From: Pseudolactococcus sp041800635
GTDB lineage: Bacteria > Bacillota > Bacilli > Lactobacillales > Streptococcaceae
Direction: 5' to 3'
NCBI GenBank assembly: GCA_047833645.1
Contig: CP181259.1
Coordinates: 1 to 64,000, forward strand
Length of the DNA stretch: 64,000 bases
How positions within the stretch are numbered: position 1 is the stretch's first letter; every line of letters starts with the position of its first letter. This document shows, one piece after another, positions 17,629 to 26,719 of the stretch. The notes under the pieces were generated by a model that saw nothing but the letters and a program-made list of their open reading frames with translations, had not been told where the DNA came from and did no database searches. The translations under genes were made by a program, and so were the position numbers.

Positions 17629-19539
17629 ATGATTTTATTACAAGGGAACAATATTTCACGGACATTTGGTGCAGATGTCCTGTTTGAAAAGATAAATTTT
17701 ACGATTCAAGATAATTCGCGGGTCTCACTCGTCGGGCGCAATGGTGCAGGCAAATCGACCCTGCTGAAAATCATTGCAGATGTGGAGACGCCAAGCTCTG
17801 GGGAGATTTCAAAGACTAAAAATTTGACGATGTCTTATCTGGCACAGGAGGCTAATTTTTCATCTGAGCGGACGATTTATGATGAGATGCTCAGTGTTTT
17901 TGAGCGACAAATTAGCCAGGAAAAACAGTTACGTCAGATGGAAGCGCAAATGGGCGAGCTTTCTGGTGCTGATCTGTCTAGTTTGATGACACGTTATGAC
18001 AGTTTGACTGAAACATTTCGCCAAAATAAAGGCTTTACTTATGAATCGGATATCAAAAATGTCTTAAATGGCTTCAAGTTTGATGAGACGTTTTGGTCGC
18101 AGTCAGTGGCCAGTCTGTCAGGCGGTCAAAAAACACGTTTGGCTTTGGCTAAGATTTTGCTTGAAAATCCAGCCTTTTTGATTCTCGATGAGCCGACCAA
18201 CCACTTGGATATCGAGACTTTACTGTGGTTGGAAAATTATTTGAAAAACTATAGAGGGGCGATTCTTATCGTCAGCCATGACCGTTATTTTTTAGACAAA
18301 GTGACGACTGAAACCCTCGAATTATCACGCGGCAAGCTTGAAAAATACGTTGGTAATTATAGCAATTATATCTCGCTCAAAGCTGAAAAATTGGCGACCC
18401 AAGCCAAACAATATGACAAACAGCAAAAAGAAATCGCCAGCCTAGAAGATTTTGTCAATCGCAATCTGGCGCGTGCTTCGACGACCAAACGTGCCCAATC
18501 AAGACGAAAGAAACTTGAGAAAATGGACCGGCTGGATCAGCCTTTGGCTAATGAAAAGTCAGCGCATTTTACCTTTTCATCTGCGATTGAGTCAGGGAAT
18601 GTCGTTTTAACGGTTGAAAATGGGGCGGTTGGTTATGATAAAGAAGTTTTATCCAGTCCGATTAACCTAGATGAACGTAAATATGATTCGATTGCCATTG
18701 TCGGCCCGAATGGGATTGGTAAATCGACTTTAATCAAATCTATCGTTGGTAAGATTCCCTTGATTGATGGCACGGTCAAACTAGGCGCCAATGTTGCCAT
18801 GGGGTATTACGATCAAGAACAGCGGGATTTGATGCCTTCTAACTCCGTCTTAGAAGAACTTTGGCAGGAACACAGCCTGGTGCCAGAAGTCGAGATTCGA
18901 AACTGTCTGGGCGCCTTTCTCTTTTCAGGCGATGATGTCCAAAAAGCTGTTGGTATGTTATCCGGTGGCGAAAAAGCACGCTTACTTTTGGCTAAATTAT
19001 CCATGCAAAATGATAATTTCCTGGTCCTCGATGAGCCGACCAACCACTTGGATATTGACAGTCGTGAAGTCTTGGAAAATGCCCTTATCGATTTTGATGG
19101 GACGCTCTTATTTGTCAGCCATGACCGTTACTTCATTAACAGAGTTGCGGATAAAGTCCTTGAAATATCTGCCCAAGGCAGCAAACTTTACCTGGGTGAT
19201 TATGACTATTACTTGGAGAAGAAGGCTGAGGAAGCAGAAATCGCGGCACTTTTAGCAGCAGAAAATGACCTTATCTCAGAACAGGTGGCGCCGTCTAGCT
19301 ATCAAGCCTCGAAAGATGATCAAAAATGGCGTCGGAAATTGACACGGGAGATTGCGGCCTTAGATGAGCAGTTACAGGCCTTTGAGGTGTCGATTGCAGA
19401 CCTGCATGCGCAAATGGTCGAATCATCCGAAGACTTTGTCAAATTAGGCGAGTTACAAAAAACTTTGGATTCACTTGAAGCGGAAAAAGAAGCCGCTGAA
19501 GAATTATGGCTAGAAAAATCAGAAGAGCTAGGAGAGTAA
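17629..19539 (+). CDS. ydiF: ABC-F family ATPase, YdiF-like
   Basis: Cytosolic protein with two ABC domains and no membrane part, of the ABC-F class that acts on ribosomes. Domain 1 has GRNGAGKST and LSGGQKTRL; domain 2 has GPNGIGKST and LSGGEKARL; each has the FVSHDRYF-type switch. Between them is a basic linker (RASTTKRAQSRRKKLEKMDR) and the C-terminus (about 560-636) is a coiled coil. Length (636) and start MILLQ match Bacillus YdiF. It is a housekeeping type, not a known resistance ABC-F. The gene has no Shine-Dalgarno sequence (see promoter entry). Confidence 0.9.
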   Translation: MILLQGNNISRTFGADVLFEKINFTIQDNSRVSLVGRNGAGKSTLLKIIADVETPSSGEISKTKNLTMSYLAQEANFSSERTIYDEMLSVFERQISQEKQLRQMEAQMGELSGADLSSLMTRYDSLTETFRQNKGFTYESDIKNVLNGFKFDETFWSQSVASLSGGQKTRLALAKILLENPAFLILDEPTNHLDIETLLWLENYLKNYRGAILIVSHDRYFLDKVTTETLELSRGKLEKYVGNYSNYISLKAEKLATQAKQYDKQQKEIASLEDFVNRNLARASTTKRAQSRRKKLEKMDRLDQPLANEKSAHFTFSSAIESGNVVLTVENGAVGYDKEVLSSPINLDERKYDSIAIVGPNGIGKSTLIKSIVGKIPLIDGTVKLGANVAMGYYDQEQRDLMPSNSVLEELWQEHSLVPEVEIRNCLGAFLFSGDDVQKAVGMLSGGEKARLLLAKLSMQNDNFLVLDEPTNHLDIDSREVLENALIDFDGTLLFVSHDRYFINRVADKVLEISAQGSKLYLGDYDYYLEKKAEEAEIAALLAAENDLISEQVAPSSYQASKDDQKWRRKLTREIAALDEQLQAFEVSIADLHAQMVESSEDFVKLGELQKTLDSLEAEKEAAEELWLEKSEELGE

Positions 19540-19545
19540 GTCATT

Positions 19546-20679
19546 TTGAAATATAATATAAAAAATTACGATTACCTCATCGTCGGTGCTGGCCCATTTG
19601 GCGCGATCTTTGCCCATGAAGCAGCAGTGCGTGGCAAACGGAGCTTGATCATCGAGCGTCGAAGCCACCTTGGCGGCAACATGTACACCCACCAAGAAAA
19701 CGGCATCAACGTCCATGATTATGGGGCGCATATTTTCCATACAGATAACAAAGCTGTTTGGGATTATGTTAATCAATTCACTGAATTTAATGGTTATATC
19801 AATCAAGTCGTTGCAAATTTTGAGGGAGATTTGTATAATCTGCCTTTCAACATGAATACCTTTTATCAGATGTGGGGCGTTAAAACACCGGCAGAAGCTC
19901 AGGCAAAAATTGCTGAACAACGTGAGGCGGCAGGAATTACCGGTACACCTCAAAATTTAGAAGAGCAAGCCATTTCGCTCATCGGAACTGATATTTACGA
20001 AAAACTGATCAAAGGTTACACCGAAAAACAATGGGGCCGCAAGGCAACGGAATTACCAAGTTTTATCATTCGTCGTTTACCGACACGTTTTACTTTTGAT
20101 AATAATTACTTTAACCATCGCTATCAAGGTGTGCCAGTAGATGGCTACACAGCGATTTTTGATAAAATGCTGGATCATGATTTGATTGATGTGCAACTTG
20201 AGACGGACTTTTTCGCTGATAAGGACACTTATTTAGCTGAATTTCCACGCATTGTCTACACTGGCATGATCGATCAATTTTTTGACTATAAATTTGGCGA
20301 GTTAGAATACCGCAGTGTGCGATTTGAGTCAGAGTTACTGGCAACTGACAATGCCCAAGGCAATGCTGTCATCAACTATACAGATGCCGCAACGCCTTAT
20401 ACACGGGTCATGGAATGGCGTCATTTCGACCAAAAAGGCGATGACCGTGTCTCGATTTTGACTCGAGAATATCCACAGGATTGGGATCGGACTAAAGAAG
20501 CCTATTATCCAGTTAATGACGAGAAAAATTCGACTTTGTTCAAGCAGTACCGTGCCGAAGCTAAAAAACTGGATCAGGTCATTATGGGTGGTCGTTTAGG
20601 TAATTATCAGTACTATGACATGGATCAAGTTTGCCATGCTGCCTTGGTTGCGGTTGAAAAAGAGTTTCAGAAATCGTAA
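19546..20679 (+). CDS. glf: UDP-galactopyranose mutase
   Basis: FAD enzyme that interconverts UDP-galactopyranose and UDP-galactofuranose for cell-wall polysaccharide. The FAD-binding motif DYLIVGAGPFGAIFAHEA and the substrate-loop region HLGGNMYT...NVHDYGAHIFHTD are at the N-terminus; GYTEKQWGR and YPVND follow. At 377 residues it has normal length. The TTG start follows GGAG by about 11 bases, and the gene begins 6 bases after ydiF. A GAAGATTT/AAATCTTC hairpin without a T run follows the stop. No other polysaccharide genes are nearby. Confidence 0.94.
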   Translation: MKYNIKNYDYLIVGAGPFGAIFAHEAAVRGKRSLIIERRSHLGGNMYTHQENGINVHDYGAHIFHTDNKAVWDYVNQFTEFNGYINQVVANFEGDLYNLPFNMNTFYQMWGVKTPAEAQAKIAEQREAAGITGTPQNLEEQAISLIGTDIYEKLIKGYTEKQWGRKATELPSFIIRRLPTRFTFDNNYFNHRYQGVPVDGYTAIFDKMLDHDLIDVQLETDFFADKDTYLAEFPRIVYTGMIDQFFDYKFGELEYRSVRFESELLATDNAQGNAVINYTDAATPYTRVMEWRHFDQKGDDRVSILTREYPQDWDRTKEAYYPVNDEKNSTLFKQYRAEAKKLDQVIMGGRLGNYQYYDMDQVCHAALVAVEKEFQKS

Positions 20680-20741
20680 GAAGATTTCCAAAATCTTCGT
20701 CATTTCCCAGACATCTTGTTTAAAAATATGTCACAAAAACA

Positions 20742-20770
20742 TTGACACGTACTTGAGTACGTGTTAAAAT
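20742..20770 (+). promoter_or_regulatory. hicAB promoter with operator between -35 and -10
   Basis: TTGACA (20742-20747) and TAAAAT (20765-20770) are 17 bases apart. The spacer is filled by the palindrome ACACGTAC-TTGA-GTACGTGT (20745-20764), which overlaps the end of the -35 box. This is where HicB would bind to shut off its own operon. Confidence 0.75.
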
Positions 20771-20798
20771 TGAGGTATAAAGTAAGAGAGGAGGAGAT

Positions 20799-20987
20799 AT
20801 GAACTACAAGAAACTTACAAAGTTGATTGAGAAAGATGGTTGGGTACAGGTCAGAACAAACGGATCACACAAACATTATCGGCACCCAATAAAAAAGGGA
20901 ACGGTAACAATCGCAGGTCATAAAAAAACTGATGAAGTGCCAATCGGTACAGAGATCTCAATCTTGAAACAAGCGGGACTGAAATAA
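20799..20987 (+). CDS. hicA: HicA-family mRNA interferase toxin
   Basis: Toxin of a type II toxin-antitoxin pair: a 62-residue double-stranded-RNA-binding-fold protein that cleaves mRNA. The conserved catalytic His lies in RTNGSHKHYRHP, followed by VTIAGHK and IGTEISILKQAGL, the classic HicA layout. The ATG has a strong GAGGAGG site. hicB follows after 38 bases, so toxin precedes antitoxin, the usual order for hicAB. Confidence 0.93.
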   Translation: MNYKKLTKLIEKDGWVQVRTNGSHKHYRHPIKKGTVTIAGHKKTDEVPIGTEISILKQAGLK

Positions 20988-21025
20988 TCAGCCAACGACT
21001 TGTTTCCTTATAGTTCAAAGATGAT

Positions 21026-21415
21026 ATGAAAATACAATATTTTGCAACACTCTATCACGATGGTGATTATATTGGTGTCAAGTTTAGTGATATTGAGGGG
21101 CTTGTCACATTTGGAACAGACTATCAGGATGCTGTGAAAATGGCACAAGAAGCCCTTGAAGGATGGTTGTTGGTTGCTGAGGATTTCAAGGATGAAATCC
21201 CAACACCTAGTTTACCTGATGCAATTGACCTTAAAAAAAGCGAAAGTCTTGTGATGCTGCAAGTTGATACGCAACTTATCAGGGATCGTGAAGACAATAA
21301 ACTTGTTAAAAAGACTTTGACAATACCTAATTACCTCAATATTCTTGGAAATGATGCAGGTGTCAATTTTTCTCAACTATTGACAGATACACTGAAAAAA
21401 GAATTAGTGAACTAG
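21026..21415 (+). CDS. hicB: HicB-family antitoxin
   Basis: Neutralises HicA and represses the operon. The N-terminal half has the partial RNase H-like HicB fold (YFATLYHDGDYIGVKFSDIEG, then a helix KMAQEALEGWLLVAED), which plugs the toxin. The C-terminal part (TIPNYLNILGNDAGVNFSQLL) looks like a DNA-binding segment. Length is 129 residues. The probable target is the palindrome in the promoter. A terminator follows. Confidence 0.9.
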   Translation: MKIQYFATLYHDGDYIGVKFSDIEGLVTFGTDYQDAVKMAQEALEGWLLVAEDFKDEIPTPSLPDAIDLKKSESLVMLQVDTQLIRDREDNKLVKKTLTIPNYLNILGNDAGVNFSQLLTDTLKKELVN

Positions 21416-21428
21416 CTTAATTTAAAAG

Positions 21429-21455
21429 ATGCCACATTATTTGGTGGTATTTTTT
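21429..21455 (+). terminator. Terminator after hicB
   Basis: Stem ATGCCAC / GTGGTAT (one G-U pair) followed by T residues. Confidence 0.65.
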
Positions 21456-21678
21456 AATATTAAAAAAACACTCTTTCTAGCGTCCTTGCCTGACATAAAT
21501 GATTTTAAATTTGTTAGCTTTTTGTCAACTCTCAAGATATCAAAATTGATTTACAACGACTAGCGATTTGATAATTAGCACATTTAGGTTCACTAATATA
21601 TTAAAATTGATGTATAGCTTACAAACGGGCTAGATTGTGATAAAATAGTAACAGACAAAATTTGAAAGAGAGTACAAC

Positions 21679-22311
21679 ATGCAAACACTATCTCGCGAAA
21701 TTGCCAAAGACTTACTTGATATTAAGGCAGTTTTCCTCCAACCCAACGATCCCTTTACTTGGGCGAGCGGTATCCAATCCCCGATTTATACCGATAACCG
21801 GATCACGATCTCTTACCCAGAAGTGCGCCGTCGCATTGCACAAGGCTTTGCTGATCGCATTCGTGCTGAGTTCCCTGAAGTCGAAGTGATTGCAGGTGCT
21901 GCAACTGGTGGTGTGCCACATGCCGCTTGGGTCGCTGAAATTCTAGACTTGCCGATGGTGTATATCCGCTCTAAAGCTAAGGACCATGGTGCAGGTAATC
22001 AGGTTGAAGGTCGCATTACTGAGCATCAAAAAATGGTCATTATCGAAGATTTGATTTCAACGGGTGGTTCTGTCATCGGGACAGCTGAAGCAGCTGGCCG
22101 TGAAGGTGCCGATGTCTTGGGTGTTGCAGCTATTTTCACCTATGAATTACCATGTGGGATTGAGAATTTTGAAAAAGCCAATCTGCCTCTGATTACCTTG
22201 TCAAATTATTCTGATTTGATAGAAATCGCTAAAGAAATCGGTTATGTCGATGCGGATGAATTAGCCTTGCTTAAAAAATTCAAGGAAAATCAGACGACTT
22301 GGCAAGATTAA
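21679..22311 (+). CDS. pyrE: Orotate phosphoribosyltransferase
   Basis: Makes OMP from orotate and PRPP in pyrimidine synthesis. The 210-residue protein has the PRPP-binding motif MVIIEDLISTGGS and the N-terminal pattern VFLQPNDPFTWASGIQSPIYTDNR typical of Gram-positive PyrE. The ATG has AAAGAGAG upstream. A -10-like TAAAAT lies near 21640-21646. The roughly 220-base upstream region shows no PyrR-type attenuator hairpins. pyrC follows after 54 bases, so the two form a pyrEC unit. Confidence 0.96.
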   Translation: MQTLSREIAKDLLDIKAVFLQPNDPFTWASGIQSPIYTDNRITISYPEVRRRIAQGFADRIRAEFPEVEVIAGAATGGVPHAAWVAEILDLPMVYIRSKAKDHGAGNQVEGRITEHQKMVIIEDLISTGGSVIGTAEAAGREGADVLGVAAIFTYELPCGIENFEKANLPLITLSNYSDLIEIAKEIGYVDADELALLKKFKENQTTWQD

Positions 22312-22365
22312 CTTAGCCGCTCAGTCATGTAGACGCTTTTAAAAATAGCTAGAAAAGGATCCAAG

Positions 22366-23631
22366 ATGAAACTCATAAAAAATGGCCGTGTGATCGATCC
22401 CAAAAGTCAATTTGATGCCAGGGCTGACATTTTGATCGATGGTCAAAAAATTATTGCCATTGGGCAAGACTTGACGCAAGCAGATGCTGAAATCATTGAT
22501 GCAACGGGTAAAATTGTGGCGCCTGGTTTGATTGATGGGCATGTCCATTTTCGGGAACCTGGTCAGACCCATAAGGAAGATATTCATACAGGGAGTCTGT
22601 CTGCGGCGCGCGGTGGGTTTACTACTGTTGTGATGATGGCCAATACCAATCCAACTGTTTCAACCGTTGAAACGTTGACAGAGGTTCTGTCATCAGCGGC
22701 GCGTGAAAAGATTCATGTTAAGAGTGTGGCAACCATTACCGATCAGTTCGACGGGCAAACGCTGACGGATTTTGAGGCGCTTTTAGCAGCAGGTGCGGTT
22801 GGTTTTTCTGACGATGGGATTCCCTTTACGGATGCTGGTCAGGTGCGCAAGGCCATGCAACAAGCGGTGGCCTTTGATACGATTTTGACGCTCCATGAAG
22901 AAGACCCGCAATTAACGGGTGTTTTGGGGATCAACGATGGGGCAGTTGCCCATCAATGTGGTGTGACGGGGGCACCGACGGTTTCTGAATATAGCATGGT
23001 GGCGCGTGATGCTATGTTAGCCTTGGATACGCAGGCGCGCGTGCATTTTCAGCATTTGTCGGCAGGTGAATCGGTTGATGTGATTCGTTTTGCTAAGTCG
23101 TTAGGTGCGCAGGTGACGGCAGAAGTGACGCCGCAGCATTTTTCGATAACTGAAGCGGCGATTTTGACACATGGCACTATTGCGAAGCTCAATCCGCCTT
23201 TGCGTCGTTCGTCTGATATTGAGAAATTGATTGTCGGTTTGCAGGATGGGACGATTGATGTGATTGCGACAGATCATGCGCCGCATACACACGCTGAAAA
23301 AGATCAAGAGCTTACAAAAGCACCGTCTGGGATGACCGGTCTTGAGACATCGTTGTCACTTGGCTTGACGCATTTGGTTGCGCCTGGCCATCTATCTTTG
23401 ATGGCTTTACTGGAAAAAATGACCAGTAATCCGGCACAGGTCTTGCGCTTAGATGCCGGCTATTTAGCGGAAAATGGCCCAGCTGACCTTGTGATTTTTG
23501 ATGCGGAAGCCGTGCGTGAAGTTGCAGATGATTTTGCTTCAAAAGCCAGCAATTCGCCGTTTATCGGCGAACAACTGCAGGGTGTGATTGCCTATACCAT
23601 TTGTGATGGTGAGATTGTTTATCAAGCTTGA
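22366..23631 (+). CDS. pyrC: Dihydroorotase
   Basis: Zinc enzyme that closes carbamoyl aspartate to dihydroorotate. Metal ligands are visible in DGHVHFREPGQTHKED (His-x-His) and in IDVIATDHAPHTH; the class I pattern and the 421-residue length fit Gram-positive PyrC. Ribosome site AAAAGGA. Second gene of the pyrEC unit. Confidence 0.96.
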   Translation: MKLIKNGRVIDPKSQFDARADILIDGQKIIAIGQDLTQADAEIIDATGKIVAPGLIDGHVHFREPGQTHKEDIHTGSLSAARGGFTTVVMMANTNPTVSTVETLTEVLSSAAREKIHVKSVATITDQFDGQTLTDFEALLAAGAVGFSDDGIPFTDAGQVRKAMQQAVAFDTILTLHEEDPQLTGVLGINDGAVAHQCGVTGAPTVSEYSMVARDAMLALDTQARVHFQHLSAGESVDVIRFAKSLGAQVTAEVTPQHFSITEAAILTHGTIAKLNPPLRRSSDIEKLIVGLQDGTIDVIATDHAPHTHAEKDQELTKAPSGMTGLETSLSLGLTHLVAPGHLSLMALLEKMTSNPAQVLRLDAGYLAENGPADLVIFDAEAVREVADDFASKASNSPFIGEQLQGVIAYTICDGEIVYQA

Positions 23632-23650
23632 TGAAATTAATAGTGGTGTG

Positions 23651-23685
23651 AGAAGATGGTGCAGGCATCATCTTCTTTCATTTTT
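23651..23685 (+). terminator. Possible terminator after pyrC
   Basis: AGAAGATG / CATCTTCT stem followed by a T-rich but interrupted tail. Confidence 0.5.
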
Positions 23686-23706
23686 AAGGAAAAGAAGGAG
23701 TTTTGA

Positions 23707-24294
23707 GTGAAAGTTTTTAACGACGAGTCGTTTAAGGTGTTTGATGTTGAAGGCTTAGATGAGCGAATGGTAGCGATTCGGGCTACTATCCAACCGATTT
23801 TTGCAGAAATCATGGCTGAAGTTTCAACACGTTTGACAGCTCTTGTCGGGCATGAGACTTTTGTCCACATTGCCCAACATCGGAGACGGACGAGATATGC
23901 GCCTGAAAATACCTGGTCGGCGATTTCTGATAGCAAACGTGGCTACAAGTCTCAGGCACATTTACAGTTAGGTATTTGGGAAAACTATGTTTTTATGTAT
24001 TTATCCATCATTGATAACCCTGCCAAACGGGAGCAATATGCGGACTATTTAGCTGACCATCATGAGTTTCCCGATGACTTTGTCTATTCTTTGGATCATA
24101 CTAAGCCTGACTTTTTCTCAGTGACGGAAGGCTTAGAGAAAGGGATCCAGCGCCTGCATGATGTGAAGAAGGGTGAATTTGAAGTCGGACGGCTGATTTC
24201 CCGAGATGCTAAAATCTGGCAAGAAGATTCCCAAGCCTATATTTTAGAGACTTTTGAGGCTTTATTCCCACTTTATCAACGCTTGAATGCTTAA
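23707..24294 (+). CDS. DUF1054 / UPF0637 family protein (YktB-like)
   Basis: Conserved protein of unknown function in Firmicutes, about 195 residues, normal length. Family features include HIAQHRRRTRYAPENTWSAIS and GYKSQAHLQLGIWENYVFMYLSIIDNP. The GTG start has AAGAAGGAG upstream. It stands alone between pyrC and metA, followed by a short AAAACTA/TAGTTTT hairpin with a T run (24292-24316) that may end its transcript. Confidence 0.85.
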   Translation: MKVFNDESFKVFDVEGLDERMVAIRATIQPIFAEIMAEVSTRLTALVGHETFVHIAQHRRRTRYAPENTWSAISDSKRGYKSQAHLQLGIWENYVFMYLSIIDNPAKREQYADYLADHHEFPDDFVYSLDHTKPDFFSVTEGLEKGIQRLHDVKKGEFEVGRLISRDAKIWQEDSQAYILETFEALFPLYQRLNA

Positions 24295-24339
24295 AAACTA
24301 TGATGTATAGTTTTTTTGTATAGCTAAGTATAGTTTTAT

Positions 24340-24373
24340 CATAGTTTTAACCTATGGCTAAACGTGATAAAAT
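24340..24373 (+). promoter_or_regulatory. metA promoter with MET-box-like dyad
   Basis: CATAGTTTTAACCTATG (24340-24356) resembles the streptococcal MtaR/MetR site TATAGTTTSAAACTATA and lies in the -35 region of a TAAAAT -10 box (24368-24373). Further TATAGTTTT copies lie upstream. Binding by a LysR-type regulator is inference. Confidence 0.4.
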
Positions 24374-24406
24374 AGTGAAATAACCTACTTGGAATGGAGG
24401 GATGAG

Positions 24407-25339
24407 ATGCCTGTAAAAGTGAATAGTCAGCTACCAGCTGTTAAACTGTTAGAAGCCGATAATATCTTTGTTATGGATGAAGCGAGAGCGGCGCAACAAG
24501 ATATCAGGACTTTAAATATTTTGGTGGTTAATCTGATGCCTCGCAAAATGGTCACAGAAACACAGATTTTAGCCTTATTATCCAATACACCGCTACAAAT
24601 TAATGTTGATTTTCTGCATATGATGACGCATCACTCAAAAAATATTACGCAAAATCATTTGGATACCTTCTACAAGTGTTTTGATGATATCAAGGCGGAC
24701 TATTATGATGGGATGATTGTGACGGGGGCGCCTGTCGAAAATTTAGCCTTTGAGGATGTCGATTACTGGGAGGAGTTGCATGAGATTTTAGAGTGGTCGC
24801 GTTCCCATGTTTATTCGACCTTGCATATCTGTTGGGGGGCACAGGCTGGACTTTACGCGCGTTATGGCATTGCCAAGCATTCCTTAGATCAAAAGTTATG
24901 GGGGGTTTATCACCAGACGGTAGAGAATCCCAAGCATGTGTTATTTCGCGGCTTTGATGACGAGTTTGTCGCACCACACTCTCGGAGTACTGAAACATAT
25001 GCCCAAGAATTGCCGCATGATTTTGAGATTCTCTCTTATGGTGAGAGCTCAGGTTTATCGATTGCGGTCAAGAAAAATTTGCGTGAGATTTACAGCTTTG
25101 GTCATCTAGAATATGATCGGATGACCTTGGATTTTGAATATCAGCGCGACAAGGCTGAGTTTGGTGAGGAAGTCGTGCCAGACGCTTACTATCCAAATGA
25201 TGATCCTACACAAACACCACGCATGACTTGGTCAAGTGCGGCCAGTCTCTTCTTTTCAAACTGGCTCAACTATGCGGTTTATCAAGATACGCCCTACGAT
25301 TTACGCGAACTCGCCAAATATGAATATTTTAATCTTTAA
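24407..25339 (+). CDS. metA: Homoserine O-acyltransferase MetA, probably acetyl-specific
   Basis: First committed step of methionine synthesis. The 310-residue chain has the nucleophile Cys in HICWGAQAGLY and the catalytic Glu/His in SFGHLEYDRMT. Position 111 is Glu (in VTGAPVENL); established work on this family links Glu111 to acetyl-CoA use and Gly111 to succinyl-CoA use, so O-acetylhomoserine is the likely product. I chose the ATG at 24407, which has GGAGGG upstream; an earlier in-frame start lies across the ribosome site. Control probably by the dyad upstream. Confidence 0.93.
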   Translation: MPVKVNSQLPAVKLLEADNIFVMDEARAAQQDIRTLNILVVNLMPRKMVTETQILALLSNTPLQINVDFLHMMTHHSKNITQNHLDTFYKCFDDIKADYYDGMIVTGAPVENLAFEDVDYWEELHEILEWSRSHVYSTLHICWGAQAGLYARYGIAKHSLDQKLWGVYHQTVENPKHVLFRGFDDEFVAPHSRSTETYAQELPHDFEILSYGESSGLSIAVKKNLREIYSFGHLEYDRMTLDFEYQRDKAEFGEEVVPDAYYPNDDPTQTPRMTWSSAASLFFSNWLNYAVYQDTPYDLRELAKYEYFNL

Positions 25340-25360
25340 CCACGTTCAGCGTGGTTTTTT
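25338..25360 (+). terminator. Terminator after metA
   Basis: AACCACG / CGTGGTT stem and six T, running straight into the dnaD promoter. Confidence 0.75.
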
Positions 25361-25374
25361 GGTATAATGAAAGC
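25360..25374 (+). promoter_or_regulatory. Extended -10 promoter of dnaD, leaderless type
   Basis: TGG-TATAAT (-10 at 25363-25368), six bases, then the dnaD ATG at 25375. No Shine-Dalgarno sequence. The promoter begins in the T tract of the metA terminator. Confidence 0.65.
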
Positions 25375-26085
25375 ATGACTTATTATGATCAATTTAAAAA
25401 AAATATCGTCTTACCACAGGCGATATTGACACATATTTTAGACTTATTTCCGACATTGGTGAGTTTCAACGTCTGGCTTTATTTTTATGGCGACGAATCG
25501 TTGGCACCCAGTCAAATTGCTGCCTTTTTAAAGATGACGACAGCAGAGGTCAACCAAGCCATTAATCTGTTGACAGAAGCAGAGACCTTGACGGCTGAAT
25601 TTGACGAGGTGACAGGGGAGCTGCGGTTTGACACACGTCCAGCCTTTGCCAAGTTAGATGCCTGCTTGGCAACCACAAGCCATCAAGCCTCGGCGTCTGA
25701 TTCTGAATCAGACCAAGAAGCAGAAACGATTTCTGATATCGCAAGACTGATTGCCGCCTTTGAGCCTGAAATGCCGGGTGGGTTGACCCCCATCAACATT
25801 GAAGAATTGCAAAAGTGGTTGCGCGATGATCAATTCGAAGCGGACTTAATCCTTCAAGCCTTGCGTGAAGCAGCACTGAATCGCAAAGTCTCTCTCCCCT
25901 ATATCCGTGCGATTTTGCGCAACTGGCGTAATGACGGCATCGTGACAGCGCGTGACATAGCCGATAACCGTGAAGCACGTGAGATGCGTCAAGTTGAGCA
26001 ACAGAGCGACACGTCACTCTCAGAGGATTACTTCAACTCAGTCGATAGCCTGCGCAAGGCGTGGGGGTATGACAATGCTCAGTAA
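25375..26085 (+). CDS. dnaD: DnaD replication initiation/remodelling protein
   Basis: Helps load the replicative helicase in Firmicutes. The N-terminal winged helix (about 1-90) includes FPTLVSFNVWLYFYGDESLAPSQIAAFL; the C-terminal DnaD domain (about 125-205) includes ADLILQALREAALNRKVSLPYIRAILRNW. The 236-residue length is normal. The ATG at 25375 follows a -10 box by six bases, so the mRNA is probably leaderless. nth begins inside its last codons, giving a dnaD-nth-trmK-nif3 operon. Confidence 0.9.
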   Translation: MTYYDQFKKNIVLPQAILTHILDLFPTLVSFNVWLYFYGDESLAPSQIAAFLKMTTAEVNQAINLLTEAETLTAEFDEVTGELRFDTRPAFAKLDACLATTSHQASASDSESDQEAETISDIARLIAAFEPEMPGGLTPINIEELQKWLRDDQFEADLILQALREAALNRKVSLPYIRAILRNWRNDGIVTARDIADNREAREMRQVEQQSDTSLSEDYFNSVDSLRKAWGYDNAQ

Positions 26086-26719
26086 GAACAAATTTCTGGA
26101 AGTCCTTGATATCATTGCGGAGATGTTTCCTGAGGCCCATGGTGAATTGGACGCAGCAACGCCTTTTCAACTCTTGATTGCGGTGATTTTGTCGGCTCAG
26201 GCGACGGATAAGGGTGTCAATAAGGCAACGCCAGCACTCTTTGCCAAATACCCTGATAGTCAAAGCCTAGCCTCGGCAGATGTTTCAGACGTTGAAAACT
26301 TAATCAAGACCATTGGCCTATATCGCAGTAAAGCTAAAAATATCGTCAGAACGGCTGAGATGATCGAGACTGACTTTAGGGGCGACATCCCGAGAGATAA
26401 GGACTTGTTGCAGACTTTACCGGGTGTTGGGCGCAAAACGGCCAATGTCGTCCTAGGGGATGCTTTTGGGATTCCGGGTATCGCTGTGGATACGCACGTT
26501 GAGCGAGTGTCGAAACGCCTGCAGCTGGTCAAACAATCGGCGACCGTTACAGAAGTAGAAAACAAGCTGATGCAGGTGGTGCCTGAAGCAGATTGGGTCG
26601 TGACGCATCATCGCTTGATTTTCTTTGGCCGCTATCACTGTACCGCTCGTGCGCCCAAATGCGTCGCCTGCCCTGTACTGCCTTATTGTCACTTTGGAGA
26701 AAAAACGGTTTTAAAATGA
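26075..26719 (+). CDS. nth: Endonuclease III
   Basis: Base-excision-repair glycosylase/AP lyase for oxidised pyrimidines. Motifs: helix-hairpin-helix LPGVGRKTANVVL with the catalytic Lys, Asp in AVDTHVERVSKRL, and a 4Fe-4S cluster signature near the C-terminus (CTARAPKCVACPVLPYC). I chose the ATG at 26075 (214 residues), which is 7 bases after GGGGG; one at 26069 is also possible. It overlaps the end of dnaD and the start of trmK. Confidence 0.95.
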   Translation: MLSKNKFLEVLDIIAEMFPEAHGELDAATPFQLLIAVILSAQATDKGVNKATPALFAKYPDSQSLASADVSDVENLIKTIGLYRSKAKNIVRTAEMIETDFRGDIPRDKDLLQTLPGVGRKTANVVLGDAFGIPGIAVDTHVERVSKRLQLVKQSATVTEVENKLMQVVPEADWVVTHHRLIFFGRYHCTARAPKCVACPVLPYCHFGEKTVLK

